This document shows, one piece after another, positions 49,095 through 56,903 of a DNA stretch of 64,000 nt; within the stretch, counting starts at the first letter, position 1, and the number at the start of each line of letters is the position of its first letter. Source of the DNA: Paraburkholderia dilworthii (lineage in GTDB: Bacteria; Pseudomonadota; Gammaproteobacteria; Burkholderiales; Burkholderiaceae); assembly GCF_000472525.1 (NCBI RefSeq), contig NZ_AWZT01000009.1:88965-152964 (forward strand). The letters are read 5' to 3'. The notes beneath the pieces were generated by a model, which worked only from the letters and a program-made list of their open reading frames with translations, was not told the origin of the DNA and ran no database searches. A program made the translations under genes and the position numbers.

Positions 49095-50495
49095 ATGGCA
49101 CAGCACTTCGACGCAGTTGTGATCGGCACGGGACAGGGCGGCGCGCCGCTTGCCGTGCGTCTTGGCAAAAGCGGCCGCCGCACGGCGGTCATTGAACGCG
49201 CGGCGTTCGGCGGGACCTGCGTGAACGTCGGCTGCACGCCGACCAAGGCGTATGTGGCGAGCGCCCGCGCGGCGCATGTGGCGCGCCATGCGGCGAGGCT
49301 CGGTGTGCATGTGGGCGGCGCGGTCGGCGTGGATCTGGCGGCGGTGAAGGCGCGCAAGGACAAGATCATCGGCCAGTCGCGCGACGGTGTGGAGACATGG
49401 CTGCGCGGCACGGAAAACGTCACGGTGTTCAACGGCCATGCGCGTTTTACGGGGCCGCGTACGCTTGCTGTCAGCGGGCCGGACGGCGGCGTGCTGCACG
49501 AACTCAGCGCGGACGAAATTTTCCTCAATACGGGCACGCGCGCCGTGGTGCCGCCGCTGGAAGGCATCGAGCGAATCCGCTATTACACTAACTCGACTCT
49601 GCTCGAGATCACCGAGTTGCCGAGCCGGCTCGTGATCGTGGGCGGCAGTTATATCGCGCTCGAATTCGCGCAGGTGTTCCGCCGCTTCGGCAGCGAAGTG
49701 ACGGTGCTGGTGCGGGGCGACCGTGTGCTCACGCGCGAGGATGCCGATTTCGCGGAGTCTGTGCAGAGCGTGCTGGCCCGCGAAGGCGTCGAGTTCCGGT
49801 TCGGTGTGCAGCCTTCGCGCGTCGAGCCGCATCCGCATCGCGAGAACGAAGTGTGTATCGGCTTCGAGCAGAACGTGCCGGCGCTCGAAGCGTCGCACCT
49901 GCTGTTCGCGACCGGGCGCGAACCGAATACGGACGATCTCGGGCTCGCCGCGGCGGGTATCGAGACCGACCGGCACGGCATCATTCCCGTGGACGGCCAG
50001 TTGCGCACCAGCGTGCCGGGCGTGTGGGCGATCGGCGACATCAACGGACGCGGGGCCTTCACGCATACGTCCTACGACGATTACCAGATCGTCGCGGCCA
50101 ATCTGCTCGACGGCGGCGCGCGCACTGTCGACACCCGGATCATGGCGTACGCGGTATTCGTCGACCCGCCGCTTGCGCGCGTCGGTCTTTCGGAAGGCGA
50201 CGTGCGCAAGAGCGGCCGCGACGCGCTGATCGCGACAATGCCGATGTCGCGCGTGGGCCGCGCGCGCGAACGTGGCGAGACGGACGGCTTCATGAAGGTG
50301 CTGGCCGACGCCCACAGCAAGCAGATTCTCGGCGCAGCGATTCACGGTATCGAAGGCGACGAGGCGATTCATACGTTCATCGACATCATGACCGCGCGCG
50401 CGCCCTATCCGACCTTGCAATACGCGATGCACATTCATCCGACCATCAGCGAACTCGTGCCGACCCTGCTCGACGGTCTGAAGCCGCTGAAGTAA
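49095..50495 (+). CDS. MerA-like FAD/NAD(P) disulfide oxidoreductase
   Basis: The product is 466 residues of the pyridine nucleotide-disulfide oxidoreductase class I. It has FAD-binding VVIGTGQGGAP, redox-active C42-C47 in GGTCVNVGCTP, NAD(P)-binding IVGGSYIALEFAQVF, a second FAD contact in GVWAIGDING, and the C-terminal base-containing HIHPTISELVP. There is no N-terminal metal-binding HMA domain and no C-terminal vicinal Cys pair, so true mercuric reduction is unlikely; it may be a generic dithiol reductase. AGGAG stands 8 bp ahead of the ATG. It is a single gene. Confidence 0.87.
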   Translation: MAQHFDAVVIGTGQGGAPLAVRLGKSGRRTAVIERAAFGGTCVNVGCTPTKAYVASARAAHVARHAARLGVHVGGAVGVDLAAVKARKDKIIGQSRDGVETWLRGTENVTVFNGHARFTGPRTLAVSGPDGGVLHELSADEIFLNTGTRAVVPPLEGIERIRYYTNSTLLEITELPSRLVIVGGSYIALEFAQVFRRFGSEVTVLVRGDRVLTREDADFAESVQSVLAREGVEFRFGVQPSRVEPHPHRENEVCIGFEQNVPALEASHLLFATGREPNTDDLGLAAAGIETDRHGIIPVDGQLRTSVPGVWAIGDINGRGAFTHTSYDDYQIVAANLLDGGARTVDTRIMAYAVFVDPPLARVGLSEGDVRKSGRDALIATMPMSRVGRARERGETDGFMKVLADAHSKQILGAAIHGIEGDEAIHTFIDIMTARAPYPTLQYAMHIHPTISELVPTLLDGLKPLK

Positions 50496-50668
50496 GACGA
50501 GCGCGGCTCGCATGAGCGGCGGCTCGCGGGAACGGCGCGGCACGCATCGACAAAGCGTCGCGGCATCGCGGATAATCGCCAGCGGCGCGGGCCGTCTGCG
50601 GGATCGAGACGAGCGCGCATTTGACTGCATTCAACGACATTCAACCGCATTCACTCGAGGAACAGCCG

Positions 50669-51244
50669 ATGGGCAAGGGACGCGTCGAAGCCTTCAGCGA
50701 TGGCGTGATCGCCATCATCATCACGATCATGGTGCTTGAAATCAAAGTGCCGGAAGGGTTCGACCTCGCCGCGCTGCGTCCGCTCGTGCCGGTATTCGGC
50801 GCATATGTGCTCAGCTTTATCTACGTAGGCATCTACTGGAACAATCACCATCACCTGTTCCACACGGTGCAGAAGATCAACGGCGGCGTGCTGTGGGCGA
50901 ATCTACATCTGCTCTTCTGGCTGTCGCTGCTGCCCGCGGTCACGCATTGGGTCGGCGAAAATCATCTGGCCTCGTGGCCGACCGCGATGTATGGCGTCGC
51001 GCTGTTCATGTCGGCGATCGCGTATTTCATCCTGACGCGCACGCTGATCCGCGAGCACGGCCGCGATTCGACGCTCGCCAAAGCGGTGGGCAACGACTTC
51101 AAGGGCAAAGTGTCGGTCGCGATTTATCTCGCGGGCATCGTACTCGCGTTCGTCGCGCCGTGGATCTCGGCGGCGCTCTATGCGCTCGCCGCCGCGTGGT
51201 GGCTGGTGCCGGACCGGCGCATCGAGCACGTGCTGGAAGCCTGA
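50669..51244 (+). CDS. TMEM175-type (DUF1211) ion channel protein
   Basis: The product is 191 residues with six hydrophobic segments. The N-terminal signature RVEAFSDGVIAIIITIMVLE marks bacterial TMEM175 proteins, which form potassium-conducting channels as tetramers. ATG 50669 is chosen since GAGGA precedes it and the family starts here; the frame is open further upstream. Its stop is followed after two bases by the start of the next membrane protein, so the two are probably translated together. Confidence 0.85.
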   Translation: MGKGRVEAFSDGVIAIIITIMVLEIKVPEGFDLAALRPLVPVFGAYVLSFIYVGIYWNNHHHLFHTVQKINGGVLWANLHLLFWLSLLPAVTHWVGENHLASWPTAMYGVALFMSAIAYFILTRTLIREHGRDSTLAKAVGNDFKGKVSVAIYLAGIVLAFVAPWISAALYALAAAWWLVPDRRIEHVLEA

Positions 51245-51246
51245 GC

Positions 51247-52053
51247 GTGCTTGCACTGAAGCTCACGCTCGTGCCGGCGTTTCTCGCCGCGCTGACGATG
51301 GCGGGGCGCCTGTGGGGACCGTCGGTTGCCGGATGGCTCGCAGGGTTGCCGGTCGTCGCGGGACCGATCGTGCTGCTGCTTGCGCTGGAGCGCGGGTCGT
51401 CGTTTGCGGCGCAGGCTTCGGTCGCCTCGATTGCGGCGATTGCCGCGTCGGAAGCATTCAATTTCGTGTACGCGTGGAGTTGCCGCCGGTTGTCGTGGCC
51501 GCTTGCGTTGATCGCAGGCATGAGCGGGTGGCTGGCAGCGGCGCTGTTGCTCACGGATCTACCTCAGTCGCTCGTCTGGGCGGTGGGCGCGGCTTGCGTC
51601 GCCGTGGTGGTTTCGCAGAGCCGCTTGCCGCGCGTGACAGGGCATGTGCCGGCCGCGCGCCTCGGCGTAGCCGACCTCGCTGTGCGCATGCTTGCCGGTG
51701 CGCTGTTGACGCTCGCGGTCACCCGCTTGTCGGCGTCGATGGGTGCAACGTGGAGCGGTCTGCTTTCGGTGTTTCCGTTGCTAGGCATCGTGCTCGCGGT
51801 GTCGGCGCAACGCGGACACGGCGCCAGCTTCGTTGCGTTGCTGATGCGCGGCATGGTGATCGGGCGCGGCTCGTTTGCGGCGTTCTTCGCAGTGACGGCC
51901 GGGATGTTGCCGCGCTATGGCGTGTGGCTGAGCTTCGCGTGCGCGTCGGCGATTTCCATCGTCGTGCACGGCGCGACGCGGCGTATGCTGGATTCAAGGC
52001 GGCCGGTGCAAGCGGTATCGCGTGAGACTTCGTTGCGGCAGACGGCGGATTGA
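51247..52053 (+). CDS. Hypothetical polytopic membrane protein
   Basis: The product is 268 residues with eight or so hydrophobic segments, beginning LALKLTLVPAFLAALTMAGRLWGPSVAGWLAGLPVVAGPIVLLL. The segments occur in two similar halves, as the ARLWGPSVAGWLAGLP-type loop has a partner in TWSGLLSVFPLLGI, which hints at an internal repeat. I do not recognise a family with a known role. The GTG start 51247 lies two bases after the TMEM175-type gene's stop, which implies coupling. Confidence 0.65.
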   Translation: MLALKLTLVPAFLAALTMAGRLWGPSVAGWLAGLPVVAGPIVLLLALERGSSFAAQASVASIAAIAASEAFNFVYAWSCRRLSWPLALIAGMSGWLAAALLLTDLPQSLVWAVGAACVAVVVSQSRLPRVTGHVPAARLGVADLAVRMLAGALLTLAVTRLSASMGATWSGLLSVFPLLGIVLAVSAQRGHGASFVALLMRGMVIGRGSFAAFFAVTAGMLPRYGVWLSFACASAISIVVHGATRRMLDSRRPVQAVSRETSLRQTAD

Positions 52054-52164
52054 TTTTTCGGGCGCTTGAGAGCGACCGCGTGCGCGGGACGAGCGTGATT
52101 GCAGCGAGCCTGATTGCAACGAGCCTGATTGCGAGCAGGCCCGAGCTTCGCGGATACTGTCCTC

Positions 52165-52653
52165 ATGACTTCATCTACTCGCCGTTCGCCGTCAGGCCGC
52201 ATCGGCCTCATCTCCGACACGCACAACCTCGTGCGTCCGGAAGCGCTCGAATATCTCGCGGGCTGCGACGCCATCATCCACGCGGGCGACATCTGCAATC
52301 AGGCCGTGCTCGATGCACTGGCGCAGATCGCACCGCTTACCGTCGTGCGCGGCAATAACGACACCGGCGAGTGGGCCGCTGCGCTGCCGACCCATGCGAC
52401 GCTCAACGTGCAGCAAGTCGCGATTCTGGTCGTGCACGACATCGCCGATGTGCCCGCCGATCCGCGCAAGGACGGTATCGGCGTGGTGGTGACCGGCCAT
52501 TCGCATAAGCCGTTGATCAGCGAGCGCGACGGCGTGCTGTTCGTTAATCCGGGCAGTGCAGGGCCGCGGCGTTTCAAGCTGCCGGTTTCGGCGGGCATTC
52601 TGACGGTCGAAGGCTCGCAGGCCCATGCGAGGTTCGATCTGCTGCTCAAATGA
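52165..52653 (+). CDS. YfcE/MJ0936-type metallophosphoesterase
   Basis: The product is 162 residues with the compact motif set of the YfcE family: ISDTHN, HAGDI, RGNND, VVHD and GHSHKP, followed by NPGSAGPRR. It would hydrolyse small phosphodiesters in the cytoplasm using two metal ions. ATG 52165 is the first ATG at the domain start. A bidirectional-looking hairpin follows the stop. No functional link to its neighbours is seen. Confidence 0.88.
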   Translation: MTSSTRRSPSGRIGLISDTHNLVRPEALEYLAGCDAIIHAGDICNQAVLDALAQIAPLTVVRGNNDTGEWAAALPTHATLNVQQVAILVVHDIADVPADPRKDGIGVVVTGHSHKPLISERDGVLFVNPGSAGPRRFKLPVSAGILTVEGSQAHARFDLLLK

Positions 52654-52681
52654 AAACGGGCCGGCAAATCTGCCGGCCCGT
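52653..52681 (-). terminator. Hairpin terminator between the phosphoesterase and ProP-like genes
   Basis: A perfect 11-bp stem ACGGGCCGGCA/TGCCGGCCCGT (52656-52681) encloses an AATC loop. The T run is on the minus strand (A tract 52653-52656), ~150 bp past the ProP-like stop. It may also act for the plus-strand gene, whose stop it touches. Confidence 0.7.
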
Positions 52682-52829
52682 CGTATGACTACTGTCGATG
52701 TTGCTGCAATGCCGTGCGGTTAGATGGCTTCACCACTGCAATGGCCGCGATCAAGCTACCTACTACCGCTAGAGGCGAATCCCGAAGTCATCGCCCGTTC
52801 ACGTTACGCGGCTACTGCGCCGCACGCGA

Positions 52830-54299
52830 TCATGCACGCGCCGTAGCGGTCGCTGCGTAGCCTTCGTCCATCTCTTCGGCTTCACGTTCGCCGCGCAGCA
52901 CTGCGTGCGCTTCAGCGCGCGTCGCCACGCAAGGGCCCGAGCCGAGCAGCGGCTTGCGCGCGGTTTCACGCAGCGCCATCACCGAGACGATACCGATCAG
53001 CGACGCGCCCATCAGGTAATACGCGGGCATCATCAGATTGCCGGTACGGTCGACGAGCCATGCCGTCACGAGCGGCGTCGTACCGCCGAACAGCGACACC
53101 GAAACATTGAAGCCGATGGCAAGCGCGCCATAGCGGATCTTCGTCGGGAAAAGCGCCGGCAGTGCCGAGGGCATCACGCCGGTAAAGCACGACAGCAGCA
53201 CGCCGAGAATCATCAGTCCGGCGAACACCGGCAGCACCGTGCCCACGCGGATCAGCAGCAGGGCGGGAATCGACAGCGCGAACAGACCCACGCAGCCGAA
53301 CAGCATCACCGGCTTGCGGCCGATCGCGTCCGACAGACGGCCGGCTGCGAGCGTCATCGGCATCATCAGCACCATCACGAGCAGCACGATGAAAAGGCCG
53401 TGCGATTCGTTGAAGTGCAGCGTGGCCGACAGGTAGCTCGGCAGATACGAGAGCGCCATGTAGTCGGTCACGTTGAAGATGAGCACGAGGCCGACGCACA
53501 GCAGCAGCGGCTTCCATTGCTGCACGAGCAGGTCGCGCAACGATTGCTTCGGTAGTGCCTTATCTTCGGCTTCGCGTTGCTCGGCCTGCTTCTTGAACGC
53601 GGGCGTTTCTTCGAGCTTCATCCGGATGTACAGACCCACCAGACCGAGCGGACCGGCGATCAGGAACGGCACACGCCAGCCCCATGAGAGCAGCGCGTCG
53701 TTCGACAGCGTCGCCGTGAGCACGGCGACCGTGCCCGCGCCGAGCACGTAGCCGATCAGCGTACCGAATTCCAGAAAGCTGCCCATGAAACCGCGGCGCT
53801 TGTCCGTAGCGAATTCGGCGATGAAGGTGGCCGCACCGCCGTATTCGCCGCCGGTCGAAAAGCCTTGCACGAGGCGCGCCACCAGCAGCAGCGCCGGCGC
53901 GAGAATGCCGATCGTCGCATAGCTCGGAATCAGGCCGATGGCGAACGTGCCGAGCGCCATCATGATCATCGTCATCGCCAGCACGCGCTGACGGCCGATG
54001 CGGTCGCCCAGCGGACCGAACACCATGCCGCCCACCGGGCGCACGAGAAACGCCGCGGCAAACGTGCCGAAGGTGGCGATCAACTGGGCGGACGGGCTCG
54101 ACGACGGAAAGAACACTTTGCCGAGCGTGACAGCGATGTAGCTGTACACGCCGAAATCGAACCATTCCATTGCGTTGCCGAGCGCCATTGCGCCGACGGC
54201 CCGCTTGAGGAGCGAGTTGTCGACGACGGTGATGTCGTCGAGAGAAAGGCGTTGTTCTTGTTTGTGATGTCGCCAGAAGCCGTTGCTGGAAGCGGTCAA
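52830..54299 (-). CDS. proP: MHS-family MFS carrier (ProP-like)
   Basis: The product is 489 residues with twelve membrane segments. It has the family marks NAMEWFDFGVYSYIA in the first helix, GPLGDRIGRQRVLA after helix 2, LVQGFSTGGEYGGAATF and GRLSDAIGRKPVML. These are shared by ProP (proline/betaine-H+ symporter) and related metabolite carriers. The start is TTG 54299, supported by CGGAG 7 bp upstream; no ATG fits as well. The C-terminus lacks the coiled coil of E. coli ProP that tunes osmosensing, so a plain metabolite:H+ symporter is also possible. An 801-bp gap lies upstream. Confidence 0.8.
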   Translation of the reverse strand: MTASSNGFWRHHKQEQRLSLDDITVVDNSLLKRAVGAMALGNAMEWFDFGVYSYIAVTLGKVFFPSSSPSAQLIATFGTFAAAFLVRPVGGMVFGPLGDRIGRQRVLAMTMIMMALGTFAIGLIPSYATIGILAPALLLVARLVQGFSTGGEYGGAATFIAEFATDKRRGFMGSFLEFGTLIGYVLGAGTVAVLTATLSNDALLSWGWRVPFLIAGPLGLVGLYIRMKLEETPAFKKQAEQREAEDKALPKQSLRDLLVQQWKPLLLCVGLVLIFNVTDYMALSYLPSYLSATLHFNESHGLFIVLLVMVLMMPMTLAAGRLSDAIGRKPVMLFGCVGLFALSIPALLLIRVGTVLPVFAGLMILGVLLSCFTGVMPSALPALFPTKIRYGALAIGFNVSVSLFGGTTPLVTAWLVDRTGNLMMPAYYLMGASLIGIVSVMALRETARKPLLGSGPCVATRAEAHAVLRGEREAEEMDEGYAATATARA

Positions 54300-55044
54300 G
54301 GTAAAACTCCGATGACTGCGACGAAACTCATGATGCGTTCCGCCACGGTTGCTGGAAAGTGTCGTTTCGCAAACGGCGCGATGGCGTCTTGCGCCGCGGG
54401 AGGCGAAAGGGTGGGCGCGCGCCAAAGGAAACTGCAGCAAACGCCGCAAAAGCAGCAAACGCCCGTGCCTCGCGAGCCAGGTCGCGAAAAAACACTCGTC
54501 TAGATTGTGTTGACTGTTACACCTGCGTGGCCGTGGAAGGGGGGCAGATGCATGAGGGCGCGGACGGCTGGAAGCCGGGCCTACGCCACTGGAAGGCTTG
54601 AAACGAAAAAGGCCGGTGCTTTATATTCGCCGCTCGAATGGGCCTTGAAAAGCCACGTCAAACGGCAAAACGACCGACAAGCCTTCTTGTATAAAAACTG
54701 TTCCATCGCGATGGACGCGCAGTGCAAGCACTTGATGTCGCAAGGTCAGGGAACGCGAATGAAGGTGAATTGCTGTTGGAACGATGAACATGATAGCACG
54801 ATGACAGAGGATCGTGCAAACCCGGTTGCGGGTGCATAACTGGGTCGGCTCGTTCAATCCCTTGCCGGGCGGGGAATACGGCGGATCGAACCGGTCCGCG
54901 GAAGGGGCTTAAATCAGCTTGAAAATGTACCGTTTGGAGAGATTTTCAAGGTGGGCGGCGTGGTCCGGCGGGGCACAAGTCAACGGATTGAATCGATCGC
55001 AGGTTCCCACATAAATTGCCGGTGCCGCGGCGTTGTCTATGGGC
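54300..55044. other. Long gene-poor stretch upstream of the ProP-like gene
   Basis: About 750 bp without a convincing gene on either strand; short open frames lack ribosome sites and family resemblance. GC drops in parts of it (around 54620-54700 and 54910-54950). It holds an inverted repeat CTTGAAAAT-N15-ATTTTCAAG (54918-54950). The promoter of the ProP-like gene must lie in the first part. Confidence 0.4.
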
Positions 55045-55072
55045 CAAAAAATCCGCGCTCGAGGCGCGGATT
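55045..55072 (-). terminator. Intrinsic terminator of yggX
   Basis: The stem AATCCGCGC/GCGCGGATT (55050-55072) encloses a 5-nt loop. The minus-strand T run comes from the A tract at 55045-55050. It lies ~30 bp past the yggX stop. Confidence 0.85.
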
Positions 55073-55100
55073 CAGGTAATGCGGTGCAAGCGTCAAACGC

Positions 55101-55376
55101 TCACTCAGCCGGCGGCGGCACGTAACCTTGCGCCGTGTCCGCGCCTTCGCCGAAAAAGAACTTTTCGGTCTGCTTCATCAGATACTGGCGCGCGCGCGGG
55201 TCGGCCATGTTCAGACGGTTTTCGTTGATCAGCATGGTTTGCTGCTTCAACCAGGCCTGCCATGCTTCCTTGGAAATGCCTTCGTAGATCCGCTTGCCGA
55301 GTTCGCCCGGCAGCGGCGGGAAATCGAGGCCTTCGGCTTCCTTGCCGAGCTTCGCGCATTGAACCATACGAGTCAT
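55101..55376 (-). CDS. yggX: Fe(II)-trafficking/oxidative damage protection protein YggX
   Basis: The product is 91 residues, the usual length. The signature N-terminus [18 protein letters not shown] with the conserved Cys and the block [17 protein letters not shown] are present. YggX protects iron-sulfur proteins from oxidants and assists iron movement in the cytoplasm. AGGAG lies ahead of the ATG. It stands downstream of argA on the same strand with 115 bp between. Confidence 0.96.
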   Translation of the reverse strand: MTRMVQCAKLGKEAEGLDFPPLPGELGKRIYEGISKEAWQAWLKQQTMLINENRLNMADPRARQYLMKQTEKFFFGEGADTAQGYVPPPAE

Positions 55377-55491
55377 GCTGTGCTTCTCCTGTGTCGACCG
55401 TTAGTGCTTCAGCACTTACTCCGGTCCCATAAAAATGGTTATTGAATCAATTGTGGGGCAGTCGCTTTATATGGGGCCGCTCAGAGCTGTT

Positions 55492-56880
55492 TCATAGCTG
55501 TTTCATCAGCACGAGCGATTTGCGCTGCCAGTTGTAGAGCCGGCGGCGGTCTTCAGGCAGGTCGTCGACCGTGACCTTCACGAAGCCGCGCTTCAGGAAC
55601 CAGTGTTCGGTGCGCGTGGTGAGCACGAAAATGCGCGTGAGGCCGCGGGCCCGCGCACGTTGCTCGATGCGCTTGAGCAGGCGCTCGCCGTCGCCGGTGC
55701 CTTGCGCTTCGGGCGCGACCGTCAGGCACGCCATTTCGCCGATGCGCTCCTGCGTGTACGGATACAGCGCCGCGCAGCCGAACAGCACGCCATCGTGCTC
55801 GATCACCGAGAAATGGTCGATGTCGCGCTCGATCTGATGGCGGCCGCGCCGCACCAGCGTGCCGTCCGATTCCAGCGGCTCGATCAGCGCGAGAATGCCG
55901 CCGACGTCGTCCGGCGTGGCTTCGCGCAGACTTTCCAGATTCTCGTACGAGATCATCGTGCCCACGCCGTCGTGCAGGAACAGTTCGAGCAGCAAACTGC
56001 CGTCGAGCGCATAGGGGATGATGTGCGCCCGCGCGACGCCGCCGCGGCACGCGCGGATCGAGTGCTTCAGATAGAAACCCGCGTCGCCGGTGACTTCGCC
56101 GCTTTCGTGCAGCTTGTAGGCGTCGTCGAGCGAGAGTTCGCGGACCAGTTCCGGGCCTTCCTCGCCGGCTTGCATGAGGCCGGGCGTTTCGGTCAGGAAC
56201 ACGATCTTGTCCGCGCGCAACGCAATGGCGGCGGCGGAGGCGACGTCTTCCATTGCCAGATTGAACGCCTCGCCGGTAGGCGAGAAGCCGAGCGGCGACA
56301 GCAGCACGAGCTTGCGGCTCGCGAGCGAATGGCGGATCGAATCGGCGTCGATCTTGCGCACTACGCCGGTGTGCGCGAAGTCCACGCCGTCCAGAATGCC
56401 GACCGGGCGCGCCGTCACGAAGTTGCCCGAGACGACGCTGATGTGCGCGTGCGCCATCGGCGTGTTCGGCAAGCCCTGGCTGATGGCCGCCTCGATATCC
56501 AGCCGCACTTCGCCGGCCGCTTCTTTCGCGGACTCGAGCGCCCGCGCGTCGGTAATGCGCATGCCGTGCGAAAACTCCGACTCGACGCCGTGCAGACTCA
56601 TCTGCTCCTCGACCTGTGGACGCGAGCCGTGCACCAGCACGATCTGGATGCCCATGGCCTGCAGCAGCGCGATGTCCGACACGAGCGCATTCAGGAGCCC
56701 CTGATGCACCACTTCGCCGCCGAAACCGACGACGAACGTCTTGTTCCGGAACGCGTGGATATAAGGGGCGACTGAGCGCATCCAGTCGACGAATTGCGCG
56801 TGCTGTGCGAGGTGTTCCGTTGCTCCGGCAGGGGCCGGAACGCTCGCGGGCGCGGGGACGAGGTCGGTTTGGGAATTCAT
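55492..56880 (-). CDS. argA: N-acetylglutamate synthase ArgA
   Basis: ArgA catalyses acetyl-CoA + L-glutamate to N-acetylglutamate, the first step of arginine synthesis, usually feedback-inhibited by arginine. The product is 462 residues. An amino-acid-kinase-like regulatory domain spans ~35-300 (FVVGFGGEVVHQG, IQIVLVHGSRPQVEEQM), and a GNAT acetyltransferase domain spans ~315-462 (ACLTVAPEAQGTGDGERLL). ATG 56880 is chosen at the start of homology. It has no ribosome site, and a -10-like box lies 8-13 bp upstream, so the mRNA may be leaderless. It is divergent from hrpA with 23 bp between start codons. Confidence 0.95.
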   Translation of the reverse strand: MNSQTDLVPAPASVPAPAGATEHLAQHAQFVDWMRSVAPYIHAFRNKTFVVGFGGEVVHQGLLNALVSDIALLQAMGIQIVLVHGSRPQVEEQMSLHGVESEFSHGMRITDARALESAKEAAGEVRLDIEAAISQGLPNTPMAHAHISVVSGNFVTARPVGILDGVDFAHTGVVRKIDADSIRHSLASRKLVLLSPLGFSPTGEAFNLAMEDVASAAAIALRADKIVFLTETPGLMQAGEEGPELVRELSLDDAYKLHESGEVTGDAGFYLKHSIRACRGGVARAHIIPYALDGSLLLELFLHDGVGTMISYENLESLREATPDDVGGILALIEPLESDGTLVRRGRHQIERDIDHFSVIEHDGVLFGCAALYPYTQERIGEMACLTVAPEAQGTGDGERLLKRIEQRARARGLTRIFVLTTRTEHWFLKRGFVKVTVDDLPEDRRRLYNWQRKSLVLMKQL

Positions 56881-56887
56881 GCCGGGG

Positions 56888-56895
56888 ATTATAAT
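56888..56895. promoter_or_regulatory. Palindromic -10 box shared by argA and hrpA
   Basis: ATTATAAT is its own reverse complement and reads TATAAT on both strands (56890-56895 plus, 56893-56888 minus). It sits inside the 23-bp gap between the two start codons. Initiation 6-8 bp downstream in either direction would fall at or next to each start codon. Candidate -35 boxes (TTGGGA at 56869 plus; TTGGGT at 56920 minus) are poorly spaced. Confidence 0.5.
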
Positions 56896-56903
56896 GCGCC
56901 CCC

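Noticed and set aside
49095..50495. Mercury resistance (merA)
   Set aside because: It lacks the HMA domain and C-terminal Cys pair, and no mer genes are nearby; kept as a MerA-like oxidoreductase only.
54507..54839. Plus-strand open frame of 110 codons in the gene-poor stretch
   Set aside because: No ribosome site, no hydrophobic or domain pattern, and the start codon context is poor; most likely chance.
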